Shown in pieces: positions 56,207 through 63,859 of a DNA stretch of 64,000 nt (its first letter is position 1; every line of letters begins with the position of its first letter). Location of the stretch: the NCBI GenBank assembly GCA_035296565.1, contig DATHAQ010000052.1, forward strand, positions 27,307-91,306, in the 5' to 3' direction. The translations under genes were made by a program, and so were the position numbers. The notes under the pieces are model-generated. The model did not search any database and was not told the origin of the DNA. It saw nothing but the letters and a program-made list of their open reading frames with translations. The stretch is from JACCZR01 sp035296565. GTDB lineage: Bacteria; Actinomycetota; Thermoleophilia; Solirubrobacterales; Thermoleophilaceae.

Positions 56207-57075
56207 CCCTTGGGGTTCAGGTGGGCCTGCTGCTGGCCCTCCTGACCGCCTTCACCTCAATCGTCGGCTTCCTCTACAAGCACCGCGGCGCGGTCGAGTC
56301 GCCGCCGGTGGAGGCGCGGCGGCCGATCAGCACGTCCATCGCGCTCTTCCGCTCCCCCTGGTACGCGCTGGGCATCGCGGTCGCGACAGGCTCGTGGGGA
56401 TTTCACGTCGCCGCGCTCTCGCTGGCGCCGATCTCGCTGGTGCAGACGGTGATCGCCGGCGGCCTTGTACTGCTGACCGTTGTGGCCGACCGCCTGTTCG
56501 GCTTCACCGTGACCCGGCGCGAGTGGATCGGCGTGGCGCTGACCGCCGCCGGGCTGGCCTTCCTCGCCGCGACGCTCGAGGGCACCGCCAGCCAGGCCCA
56601 CAACGACTACGAGCCGGGGACGCTGATCCTCTACGCCGGGCTGGCGGCGGGAGGGGGGCTGACCGTCGCTCGGCTCGCCGGCGACAGCGCACGCGGCGGA
56701 GCGCTGCTGGGCGCGGCCGCGGGGCTCATCTGGGGCGCCTCCGACGTCTCGATCAAGGCGCTTTCGGGCCGGCTCGACGACGGCGCGCTGGCCGTGCTCG
56801 TCCACCCGCTCGCCCTGTTCATCCTCGTGGCGTCGCTGATCGGCCTGGCGGTCTCGGCCCGCAGCCTCCAGGTCGGCGACGCGGTGCCGGTCATCGCGGT
56901 GACCAGCGCAGCGGCCAACGTCGTCACGATCGCCGCGGGGCCGATCGTCTTCGGTGAGCCGCTTCCCGATGATCCATTCGCCCTGGTGCTGCGGCTGACC
57001 GCCTTCGTGCTGGTCATCACCGCAGCGGCCCTGACCCCCCCGCCGGTCAGGGCGGTGGAGCTGCAGGCGGCTTAG
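56203..57075 (+). CDS. DMT (EamA-like) family transporter
   Basis: A 290-residue membrane protein with about ten helices: TLGVQVGLLLALLTAFTSIV, ALGIAVATGSWGFHVAALSL, LVQTVIAGGLVLLTVVADRL, and the second half VGDAVPVIAVTSAAANVVTI. It resembles DMT-type magnesium or metabolite transporters; substrate unknown. ATG overlaps the Nudix stop (ATGA). Confidence 0.83.
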   Translation: MTLGVQVGLLLALLTAFTSIVGFLYKHRGAVESPPVEARRPISTSIALFRSPWYALGIAVATGSWGFHVAALSLAPISLVQTVIAGGLVLLTVVADRLFGFTVTRREWIGVALTAAGLAFLAATLEGTASQAHNDYEPGTLILYAGLAAGGGLTVARLAGDSARGGALLGAAAGLIWGASDVSIKALSGRLDDGALAVLVHPLALFILVASLIGLAVSARSLQVGDAVPVIAVTSAAANVVTIAAGPIVFGEPLPDDPFALVLRLTAFVLVITAAALTPPPVRAVELQAA

Positions 57076-57079
57076 TAGC

Positions 57080-57125
57080 GGAGAGGCCGGCCGGGCGTCT
57101 GGCCGGCCGGGCACCGCGCGCTCGA
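57080..57125 (+). repeat. Dispersed hairpin repeat, copy 9
   Basis: GGAGA, GGCCGG...CCGGCC hairpin with an 8-bp possible stem, GGGCACCGCGCGCTCGA. It lies between two convergent stop codons. Confidence 0.7.
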
Positions 57126-57126
57126 A

Positions 57127-58353
57127 CTACAAGGCCGCGTGGTAGAGGCGCTCGTAGTCCTCCTCGGAGGGCTCGCGGGGGTTCATCAGCGACAGGCCGT
57201 CGCCCATTGCGCCCTCCACGAGGGCCGGGATGCCGTCCTCGGGAACGCCCACCTGCGAGAGGCGGGTGGGCAGGCCGAGGCCCTCCACCAGCCCCGTCAC
57301 GTGGGAGGCGAGGTTGTCGCCGACCGTCGCGGCCGAGCCGCCGCTCTCCACCCCCAGCGCCTCGCAGACGTCGCGGTAGCGGTCGGCCACGTCGTCGCCC
57401 GCCTCGGCGTTGAAGCGGATCACGTGGGGGAGGTTGATCGCGTTGGCCACGCCGTGCGGTACGGCGAACTGCGCGCCGCAGGGGTGCGACATGGCATGGG
57501 CGGAGCCCAGCTCGATGGCGATGGCCATCGAGGCGGCCACGAGCATGTTGCCCCGCGCCTCCTCGTCGCTCGGCCCGTCCTCGACCGCCCGCCGCAGGTT
57601 CTCGCGGATGAGCCGCAGCGCCCCCAACGAGCGGCTCTCCTGGAAGGGATTCCACTCGAGCGCCACGTAGCTCTCGATGGCGTGGGTCAGGGCGTCCATG
57701 CCGGTGGCCGCGGCGATCTTCGGGGGCAGCGTCCTGGTGGCCTCGGGGTCGAGGATGGCCAGCCGGGGGAAGAGCGGGAAGTCTGCGATCTCGAGCTTCA
57801 CCTTGCGCTCGGGGTCCTTGACGATCGCCCCCATCGAGACCTCGGAGCCGGTGCCCGCCGTTGTCGGGATGCCGCCCAGCGGGGCGATCGGGAGCGGCGC
57901 GCCCATGCCGTCGTCCTCGCGGTCCATGAGAAAGAAGCCCTCCTTCTCCGCCGCGTTGCCGCCCTGGCTGAAGACCGTGTCGGCGATCTTGGCCGTGTCG
58001 AGCACCGAGCCGCCGCCCACCGCCAGGAAGGAGTCCGCCCCGGCCTCGCGCGCCTCGGCGGCGCAGCGGTCGACCACATCGGTCGAGGAGTCCTGCGGCA
58101 CGTCGTCGAACACGCCGGCCACCTCGAGGCCGCCGTCGGCCACGCCGGCCTCCACGCGGTCGACCAGACCCGTCTCGCGGATCACCTTGTCGGTCACCAC
58201 CCAGACGCGGTGCGAGCCCTCCTTGCCCATCTCGAAGCCGGTGCCCGAGAGCAGGTCCCGGCCGGCCACCACGCGGGTGGACGACGCGTACTGGAAGAAG
58301 TCCTTGAAGCCCGCCATATGGCGGGCCCCCAGCGCCTCGCCGACGTCACTCAT
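57127..58353 (-). CDS. Iron-containing alcohol dehydrogenase
   Basis: A 408-residue group III ADH. DSFLAVGGGSVLDTAKIA (NAD site), PTTAGTGSEVS, GMDALTHAIESYVALEWNPF and SAHAMSHPCGAQFAVPHG (metal ligands) are present. Substrate alcohol unknown. ATG 58353 is used; ATG 58317 is possible and neither has a good ribosome-binding site. Last gene of an SDR-SCP2-ADH operon, with a repeat copy just upstream. Confidence 0.9.
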   Translation of the reverse strand: MSDVGEALGARHMAGFKDFFQYASSTRVVAGRDLLSGTGFEMGKEGSHRVWVVTDKVIRETGLVDRVEAGVADGGLEVAGVFDDVPQDSSTDVVDRCAAEAREAGADSFLAVGGGSVLDTAKIADTVFSQGGNAAEKEGFFLMDREDDGMGAPLPIAPLGGIPTTAGTGSEVSMGAIVKDPERKVKLEIADFPLFPRLAILDPEATRTLPPKIAAATGMDALTHAIESYVALEWNPFQESRSLGALRLIRENLRRAVEDGPSDEEARGNMLVAASMAIAIELGSAHAMSHPCGAQFAVPHGVANAINLPHVIRFNAEAGDDVADRYRDVCEALGVESGGSAATVGDNLASHVTGLVEGLGLPTRLSQVGVPEDGIPALVEGAMGDGLSLMNPREPSEEDYERLYHAAL

Positions 58354-58357
58354 GGCT

Positions 58358-58394
58358 GGGTGCTCGCCCCACCGATGCTGGGGCTGCGCTCCTC
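58358..58394 (-). repeat. Dispersed hairpin repeat, copy 10
   Basis: Minus strand: GGAGCGCA, stem GCCCCA, loop GCATCGG, stem TGGGGC, then GAGCACCC. Both sides of the stem differ from copies 2 and 5 but still pair fully. Confidence 0.75.
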
Positions 58395-58398
58395 GCCA

Positions 58399-58818
58399 TC
58401 ACGACGCCTCGATCAGGTCCTGCCGACCCGCCTCCTCGAGCATGGCGCGGTACTTGGGGAACACCGGCTTCACCAGGGGCACCAGCTTGAGGATCTTCGC
58501 CACGGGCCCCTTGGCCTTCATCTGGCCGCGGGCCAGGGCGACGGTCACGTTGACCTTGCCCAGCCAGAATCGGTGCGCGGTGTCGGCGTCCATCGACATG
58601 ACCACCTCGGGATCCATGTCGGTATCGCCGAAGTCCACCCGGCCGTCCTCTCCCTCCTTGAGCTGAACGGTGATGACGGAGTCCGGGTCGCGGTAGGCGT
58701 ACTGGACCACCGTGTTCGCCTTACGGAACTTGGGCGCGAGCTCTTCGTCCTCGGCCAGGTCCTGGAACAGCTTCCCGATGAAGCTGTAGACCTCGTCGGC
58801 GTCCTTGAAGTAGGCCAA
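58399..58818 (-). CDS. SCP2 sterol-binding-domain protein
   Basis: A 139-residue SCP2-like lipid-binding protein: YSFIGKLFQDLAEDEELAPK, VVMSMDADTAHRFWLGKVNV, ALARGQMKAKGPVAKILKLV. Such proteins bind acyl-CoA or sterols and often sit near SDR or dehydrogenase genes. The start is TTG 58818, decided by AAAGGAGA 8-10 bases upstream. Middle gene of the operon. Confidence 0.87.
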   Translation of the reverse strand: MAYFKDADEVYSFIGKLFQDLAEDEELAPKFRKANTVVQYAYRDPDSVITVQLKEGEDGRVDFGDTDMDPEVVMSMDADTAHRFWLGKVNVTVALARGQMKAKGPVAKILKLVPLVKPVFPKYRAMLEEAGRQDLIEAS

Positions 58819-58831
58819 GCTGATTCTCCTT

Positions 58832-59677
58832 TCAGTTGCCGGGACGAGGGAACGTCGTTCCCACCATGCGGTCCCAGAGGGCGTCGGGCAACAGCGCCCG
58901 CTGTGTCAGGAAGACCCGAGCGGAGGGGGTCACGGTGTAGCGCGCCCGCGGCCGCTTCGCGGTGAGCGCCTTCTCGACGACCTTTGCCACCGCCTCGGGG
59001 CCGCCGCCGAGCTTGCCGAAGGGGCCTTCGTAGGCCTTGGCGGTGGCCGCGCCGACCGCCTCGTTGAACTCGCCGTAGACGCCGTCGTCGGCCGCTTCGA
59101 TGGAGTCCACCGAGGTGGCGCCGAACTCGGTCTTGATCAGGCCCGGCTCGAGCAGCACCACCTGCACGCCGAACCCGGCGGACTCGAAGCGCATGGCGTC
59201 GGAGATCGCCTCCACGGCGTGCTTGGTGGCGTGGTAGATGCCGCCGCCCGGGAAGGTGAAGCGCCCTCCCATCGAGCCGATGTTCACGATGCGGCCGCTG
59301 CGGCGCTCGCGCATTCCGGGCAGGACCAGCTGGCTCATGCGGATGAGCCCGAAGACGTTGGTCTCGAACTGAGCGCGGATCGAGTCGAGCGGGATGGACT
59401 CGACCGCCCCGTTCTGGCTGTAGCCGGCGTTGTTGACCAGGGCGTCGATGCCGCCCTCGGCCTCCCCCACCGACCGCACGGCGGCGGACATGGAGGACTC
59501 GTCGGTCACGTCCAGCGCAAGCTTCTTGCAGCCGCTGCGCTCCAGACCGTCGAGCGACTCGAGCCGGCGTGCCGTGGCGTACACGGTGTGCCCCCCGCTC
59601 GAGAGGTGCTCGGCGGTCGCCCGGCCGATTCCCGACGAGCAGCCGGTGATGAGCACGGTCTGTCCAGCCCTCGTCAC
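58832..59677 (-). CDS. SDR family oxidoreductase
   Basis: A 281-residue classical SDR: VLITGCSSGIGRATAEHL, NNAGYSQNGAV, NIGSMGGRFTFPGGGIYHATK (Ser and YxxxK). It resembles 17beta-HSD-like and retinol-type SDRs; substrate unknown. GTG at 59677 follows a minus-strand TACGCT by 7 bases. First gene of the SDR-SCP2-ADH operon. Confidence 0.9.
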   Translation of the reverse strand: MTRAGQTVLITGCSSGIGRATAEHLSSGGHTVYATARRLESLDGLERSGCKKLALDVTDESSMSAAVRSVGEAEGGIDALVNNAGYSQNGAVESIPLDSIRAQFETNVFGLIRMSQLVLPGMRERRSGRIVNIGSMGGRFTFPGGGIYHATKHAVEAISDAMRFESAGFGVQVVLLEPGLIKTEFGATSVDSIEAADDGVYGEFNEAVGAATAKAYEGPFGKLGGGPEAVAKVVEKALTAKRPRARYTVTPSARVFLTQRALLPDALWDRMVGTTFPRPGN

Positions 59678-59683
59678 GGCGGG

Positions 59684-59690
59684 TAGCGTA
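59684..59690. promoter_or_regulatory. Overlapping bidirectional -10 element TAGCGTA
   Basis: Plus-strand TAGCGT (59684-59689) is 8 bases before GTG 59698, and minus-strand TACGCT (59690-59685) is 7 bases before GTG 59677. One near-palindromic heptamer could thus serve both divergent genes. Confidence 0.45.
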
Positions 59691-59697
59691 CGCCCCC

Positions 59698-60336
59698 GTG
59701 CCGGAGTCCGACCCTCGCATCGTCGCCGCGTTGGTCGAACAGCTCGCCGAGTGGCGCCGGACCCTGGACGCGGGCGCGGACCGCATCGGCTGGAAGATCG
59801 GTCTCAACGTGCCCGAGATCCAGCGCAAGCTCGGCCTGCGGGAGCCGGTGATCGGCCACCTCACGACAGCGACCCAGCTCGAGGAGGGCGCGACCTTCGA
59901 CGGCGCCTCGGCGACCGAGCTGCGGGTCGAGCCCGAGGTGGCGGTGCACATGGGCGTGAACGGGGAGATCGCCGGCTACGGGGCGGCCATCGAGATCGTC
60001 GACACCGGGGCGGCGCCACCGGACGTGGAGGAGATCGTGGCCATAAACGTCTTTCACCGCGGCTTCGTCCTGGCCGAGGCCCAGCCCTCGATGCCCGCCG
60101 GCCTGGATGCCGAGGTCCGTATAGACGAGGAGGTGCGCGCCTCGGGCGAGGCGCCGCCCCACTTCTCCGACGTCGTCGAGCTGGTGGGCCGCCTCCTGGC
60201 CGAGACCGGCGAGGAGCTGCGAAGCGGCGACGTGATCATCGCCGGGTCGCTGACGCCGCCGCAGCCGGTGCGGCGCGGCGAGCGCGTGCAGGTCGGGCTG
60301 GGCCCGCTGGGCTCGCCAACGGTCTCGATCGGCTAG
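59698..60336 (+). CDS. 2-keto-4-pentenoate hydratase-like protein (MhpD/FAH superfamily)
   Basis: A 212-residue hydratase/decarboxylase-type protein: GWKIGLNVPEIQRKLGL (catalytic-type Lys), VEPEVAVHM (metal acidic pair), GDVIIAGSLTPPQPV. It would act in meta-cleavage-type aromatic breakdown, though no other pathway genes are near. It is about 50 residues shorter than MhpD. GTG start, probably leaderless. Confidence 0.85.
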   Translation: MPESDPRIVAALVEQLAEWRRTLDAGADRIGWKIGLNVPEIQRKLGLREPVIGHLTTATQLEEGATFDGASATELRVEPEVAVHMGVNGEIAGYGAAIEIVDTGAAPPDVEEIVAINVFHRGFVLAEAQPSMPAGLDAEVRIDEEVRASGEAPPHFSDVVELVGRLLAETGEELRSGDVIIAGSLTPPQPVRRGERVQVGLGPLGSPTVSIG

Positions 60337-60340
60337 CACC

Positions 60341-60385
60341 GGAGCGCAGGCCGAGCGTACGCCGGCCGAGGAGCACGCGTGAGCG
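60341..60385 (+). repeat. Dispersed hairpin repeat, copy 11
   Basis: GGAGCGCA, GGCCGA, GCGTACG, CCGGCC, GAGGAGCACGCG. It lies between the hydratase stop and the next start. Confidence 0.65.
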
Positions 60386-60413
60386 CCGGTGGTCCTGGGC
60401 ACGTAGACCTGGC

Positions 60414-61319
60414 ATGCGTGCACTGGTGACCGGCGCCACCGGCTTCGTGGGCGGGCTTCTGGCTCGCAGGCTCCTCGGCGAGGGGACGGAGGTCCGCTGC
60501 CTGGTGCGCGACTCCGGGCGCGCCCAGCACCTGGCCGACGCCGGCGCCGACCTGCACGAGGGAGACGTCCTGAACGCCGACAGCCTGGCCGGCGCCGGCC
60601 AGGACGTCGACGTGGCCTACTACCTCGTGCACGGCATGGGGCGCGGCTCGGACAAGAGCTTCGCCGAGCGCGAGCGCGAGACAGCCCGCAACTTCGCGCG
60701 GACCATGAAGCGCGAGGGCGTGGACCGGATGGTCTACCTCGGGGGCCTGGGCGAGAACCCCTCCTCCGAGCATCTGCGCAGCCGCCACGAGACCGGCGAG
60801 ATCCTCGGCGAGGAGGGCCCGGACCTCACCTACTTCCGCGCGGCCATGGTGGTCGGCTCGGGAAGCGAGTCCTACAAGACGCTGCGCTACCTGGTGAAGC
60901 GGCTCCCGGTGATGATCGCCCCCTCGTGGCTGGACACGCCCACGCAGCCGATCGACGGGGAGGACGTGGTCTCCTTCCTCTCGCAGGCGCCCTCCGTCGA
61001 GGACTCACGCGCGCGCGAGATCCAGATCGGCGGCCCCGACGTCCTCTCCTACAAGGACATGCTCGACCGCATGGCGGAGGCGCTCGGTCGCAGGCCGCGA
61101 CCCAAGCTGCCGGTGCCCGTCCTCACGCCGACCCTCTCGTCGCTGTGGATCGGCCTCGTCACCCCGGTGGACGCGGGCGTGGCCAAGCCGCTGGTGGAGG
61201 GATTGGCCACCGAGACCGTGGTCACCGACCCCGAGCCGATGAAGCTGTTCGACGTCGAGCCGATCGGAATCGAGGAAGCCCTGCGCCGCGCGATCGACTC
61301 CGAGAAGCAGGCCGCCTAG
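60414..61319 (+). CDS. NAD(P)-binding atypical SDR (NmrA/complex-I-assembly-like)
   Basis: A 301-residue Rossmann protein: RALVTGATGFVGGLLARRLL, VAYYLVHGMGRGSDKSFAER, VYLGGLGENPSSEHLRSRHE and LTYFRAAMVVGSGSESYKTL. The LVHxM and SEHLxSR words are typical of a conserved group of DUF2867-linked atypical SDRs; function unclear. ATG at 60414. Confidence 0.87.
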   Translation: MRALVTGATGFVGGLLARRLLGEGTEVRCLVRDSGRAQHLADAGADLHEGDVLNADSLAGAGQDVDVAYYLVHGMGRGSDKSFAERERETARNFARTMKREGVDRMVYLGGLGENPSSEHLRSRHETGEILGEEGPDLTYFRAAMVVGSGSESYKTLRYLVKRLPVMIAPSWLDTPTQPIDGEDVVSFLSQAPSVEDSRAREIQIGGPDVLSYKDMLDRMAEALGRRPRPKLPVPVLTPTLSSLWIGLVTPVDAGVAKPLVEGLATETVVTDPEPMKLFDVEPIGIEEALRRAIDSEKQAA

Positions 61320-61323
61320 CGGG

Positions 61324-61365
61324 GGAGCGGGCCGGGCGCCGGCCGGCCGGGCACCTCACGTTCGG
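61324..61365 (+). repeat. Dispersed hairpin repeat, copy 12
   Basis: GGAGCGG, GCCGG-GCG-CCGGCCGGCC, GGGCACC. It is a diverged copy between the SDR stop and the tRNA. Confidence 0.6.
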
Positions 61366-61403
61366 CAGGGTCTGCCCCCGATACCCTCCCCTTCTGCACC
61401 ACA

Positions 61404-61477
61404 CGGGCTGTGGCGCAGTCTGGTAGCGCGCTCCGTTCGGGTCGGAGAGGTCCCCAGTTCAAATCTGGGCAGCCCGA
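61404..61477 (+). tRNA. tRNA-Pro (anticodon CGG)
   Basis: A 74-base cloverleaf folds by eye: acceptor CGGGCTG/CAGCCCG, D-arm GCGC...GCGC, anticodon stem CTCCG/CGGAG with loop TTCGGGT (CGG at 34-36, reading CCG), T-arm CCCAG-TTCAAAT-CTGGG, discriminator A. CCA is not encoded. Confidence 0.96.
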
Positions 61478-61548
61478 CTAGGCGAGGCGGACCTGGTTTT
61501 CGCCGAGCCGGTCCGTGAGCTCACGCGGCATACCGGCGAGGGCAAGGG

Positions 61549-61570
61549 GCGACGCGCTCTCCGGCGTCGC
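61549..61570. terminator. Hairpin GCGACGC-N8-GCGTCGC between tRNA and MATE gene
   Basis: A perfect 7-bp stem with an 8-base loop between convergent genes. There is no T-run, so a terminator role is only likely from position. Confidence 0.45.
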
Positions 61571-61587
61571 GCGCCCTGGCGTCCGCG

Positions 61588-63144
61588 TCACACATTGGCG
61601 CGTCTCCACCGCCCGCCCCGTACGAAGAGGTACGCGGCGAGCAGCGTGACGACGGCGCCCGCCAGCAGCGAGAGCCAGATGTAGGGGAGCTCCAGGTCCA
61701 GCTGCAGCCCGATCAACGCCGCGCTGGCCAGCAGTACGGCGGTCGACAGTAGCTCGATGAGCAAGGCGATGTCGGTATCACCCGTGCCGACTAGCGCCCC
61801 CAGCCACGACTGGGCCGGGATGACAACGAGCAGCGCAACCGCCGCCACTTGGAGTGTGGCCCGCGCGCCTGGTACCGACGAAGGGTCGGACGTGAAGACC
61901 GATAGTGCCACGTCGGGAAGCGCGAGGGTAATCACGAGCAAGGGGGCAGTTACGAGGTACGCCAGGAGTACGACCCTGCGCATCAGACTGCCGATCTCGT
62001 CAGACCGCCCTCGGCCGATGAGCTTGCTCACGAGCGTGTAGGCGGTCTCTCCGAAGGCCAAGGCCGGGATGACGAGCACCGCGACGCAGGCGTAGACGAT
62101 GCTCGAGCTGGCGAGCTCGTCGGGGCCCACTCGCTCGACAATCAGGAAGAAAGCGAGCCACTGCCCCTCCAGTACAAAGAACAGCAGGACCATAGGCGCC
62201 GACAGGCGAAGGAGGGGACCGAACACTGGAGCCGGAACACGACCCAGAGCCAGGCCACCAAGACTCCGAAGATCAAGGCGGCGAACCGCGTGGATGACGA
62301 GGTACAGGAGCGTTGCCAGCTCAGCGGCGAGGAAGGCGTAAGCCGCGCCCTGGATTCCCAGCCGCGGGGCGCCCAGCTCGCCCAAAACCAGCACATAACT
62401 CCCCGCCAGATTGGTCAGGACGAGCACGAGGGTTGCGCCGATGAGCACTCGGGGCCTACCGAGGGCCACGAACAAGGAACTGAAGGCAAAGCTCATCGTC
62501 ATTGGTACCAGTCCGAAGGCGGCGATTTGAAGGAAGTCGGCGACTGCCGCCGCCAGCTCCCCGGACCCGATCACCAAAGGGGCAGCGGCGGGCGCGCCCA
62601 GCGTCAACCCAGCGGAGAGCGCCAACGAGATGGCGACCACCAGCAGCAGTACGCGCGCGAAGGTGGGCCCTATGGCGTCGCGTCGATCTTCTCCCACCCG
62701 ACGCGCAACGACGATCTGCATTCCCTCGACCGCGCCCAAGGCGGGGACTGCCAGCAGCTCGATGAAGCTGTAGGAAAGGCCGATGGCGGCCAGCTCTTTG
62801 GTCCCCACACGGCCTAGAAAGGCGGTGTCCGTCGCGTAGGTGAGGGCCTCACCCACCTCGGCGAAGAGGATGGGGATCGCAAGCGCCCACACCGCCCGAG
62901 TCACACTCGGCGACACGCCGCGGTCGGCTGTGGCCTCAACGCCGGTGTCGGTGGGGTGGACTCGACCGAGCGCGAGTGTGACTTCGGACCCATCCCCCAG
63001 CGCTCCGACTTCAGGATCGGTGACAACCCCGGCGTTGGCGAGCTCGACGGCGATGCGCTCGCGGGCCTCGTCCGTCCAGTCATCGAAAGCCCACGTAGTC
63101 AGCAGGTGATACGCAGGCACGCGGGTCTCGCCGTGGTGCTCCAC
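61588..63144 (-). CDS. MATE family efflux protein with an unusual soluble N-terminus
   Basis: A 518-residue protein. From about residue 80 it is a MATE transporter with twelve helices (ALAIPILFAEVGEALTYATD, RVGTKELAAIGLSYSFIELL, ETAYTLVSKLIGRGRSDEIG). The first about 80 residues are soluble (YHLLTTWAFDDWTDEARERI) and not part of the family. The frame stays open and coding-like for about 37 codons before GTG 63144 without an ordinary start, so the N-terminus may be longer or a remnant. Codon use is less GC-extreme than in its neighbours. Confidence 0.82.
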   Translation of the reverse strand: MEHHGETRVPAYHLLTTWAFDDWTDEARERIAVELANAGVVTDPEVGALGDGSEVTLALGRVHPTDTGVEATADRGVSPSVTRAVWALAIPILFAEVGEALTYATDTAFLGRVGTKELAAIGLSYSFIELLAVPALGAVEGMQIVVARRVGEDRRDAIGPTFARVLLLVVAISLALSAGLTLGAPAAAPLVIGSGELAAAVADFLQIAAFGLVPMTMSFAFSSLFVALGRPRVLIGATLVLVLTNLAGSYVLVLGELGAPRLGIQGAAYAFLAAELATLLYLVIHAVRRLDLRSLGGLALGRVPAPVFGPLLRLSAPMVLLFFVLEGQWLAFFLIVERVGPDELASSSIVYACVAVLVIPALAFGETAYTLVSKLIGRGRSDEIGSLMRRVVLLAYLVTAPLLVITLALPDVALSVFTSDPSSVPGARATLQVAAVALLVVIPAQSWLGALVGTGDTDIALLIELLSTAVLLASAALIGLQLDLELPYIWLSLLAGAVVTLLAAYLFVRGGRWRRANV

Positions 63145-63258
63145 GTAGCGGCGAATTACTTGCTCAGGGGACTGCGCAGGCGTCAGGGCCGCTCGAGTTC
63201 CGTGAGAAAGGGATCTATCTGGCTCACTGGACAGCCGGACCGTGCTGGCGTGAGGTAG
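63145..63258. other. Gap upstream of the MATE gene
   Basis: The minus strand continues the MATE frame here (reading ...TPAQSPEQVIRRY before the GTG) up to a TGA near 63247, with no ATG/GTG/TTG. No promoter was recognised. Confidence 0.4.
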
Positions 63259-63762
63259 TCACCCCTCGAGCGCAGGCAGCTTCACTAGCTCCATCAGAAG
63301 GGAGTCGCGCCACGAACCTTGTGCGGAGTCCCGCCAACACGCGTGCATAACGCCGACCCTCCGAAAACCGAGCTTCTCGCAGAGTCGGATCGCGGCGAGG
63401 TTGTCCGGAGCGGGATCGGTGGTGATGCGATGGTGGCCGCGCTGCTCAAGGAGGTGACGCTTCAGAGTGGTTCCGGTATCAACGCCGACGCCTCGATGAT
63501 GCAGAGCCGGGTCGAGGAAGATGTCGATCCAGGCGTGCCGGTAGTCAGGATCAGATTCTTCGGTGAATTGGATCATGCCCGCGATCTCATCGTTCGCGAA
63601 GATCGTCAGGCGCGTGGCTTCAGGCTCGTCTTCCAGAGGGAAGCCCTCCGGAATGCTCCCCCACCAGCCGGCCACCTCAGGCTTGGCGACAATCGCGAGT
63701 AGAGGGCCCACGTGCGTCGGCTCCAGTTCGCGCAGGATTACGTGTTTTCCCCGCAGCTCCAC
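63259..63762 (-). CDS. GNAT family N-acetyltransferase
   Basis: A 167-residue GNAT of the RimJ/AAC(6')-like type: VILRELEPTHVGPLLAIVAK, WIDIFLDPALHHRGVGVDTG (acetyl-CoA loop, R-G-V-G), RITTDPAPDNLAAIRLCEKL. Substrate could be an aminoglycoside or a protein N-terminus; not decidable. ATG at 63762. Confidence 0.88.
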   Translation of the reverse strand: MELRGKHVILRELEPTHVGPLLAIVAKPEVAGWWGSIPEGFPLEDEPEATRLTIFANDEIAGMIQFTEESDPDYRHAWIDIFLDPALHHRGVGVDTGTTLKRHLLEQRGHHRITTDPAPDNLAAIRLCEKLGFRRVGVMHACWRDSAQGSWRDSLLMELVKLPALEG

Positions 63763-63859
63763 ACGTGGAGTCTAAGGACGAAAAACGGCGCTTCCAGACG
63801 CCGGCTCCCCGCTCGCCTCGGCGAGCCATGCGGCACAGTCCTCCAGGGGAAGCCCAGGC
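63763..63859. other. Gap with inverted repeats
   Basis: Contains CTCGCC-TC-GGCGAG (63812-63825) and GCCATGCGGC (63825-63834), which pairs perfectly with GCCGCATGGC at 63864-63873 in the end of the next gene. No gene seen. Confidence 0.45.
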
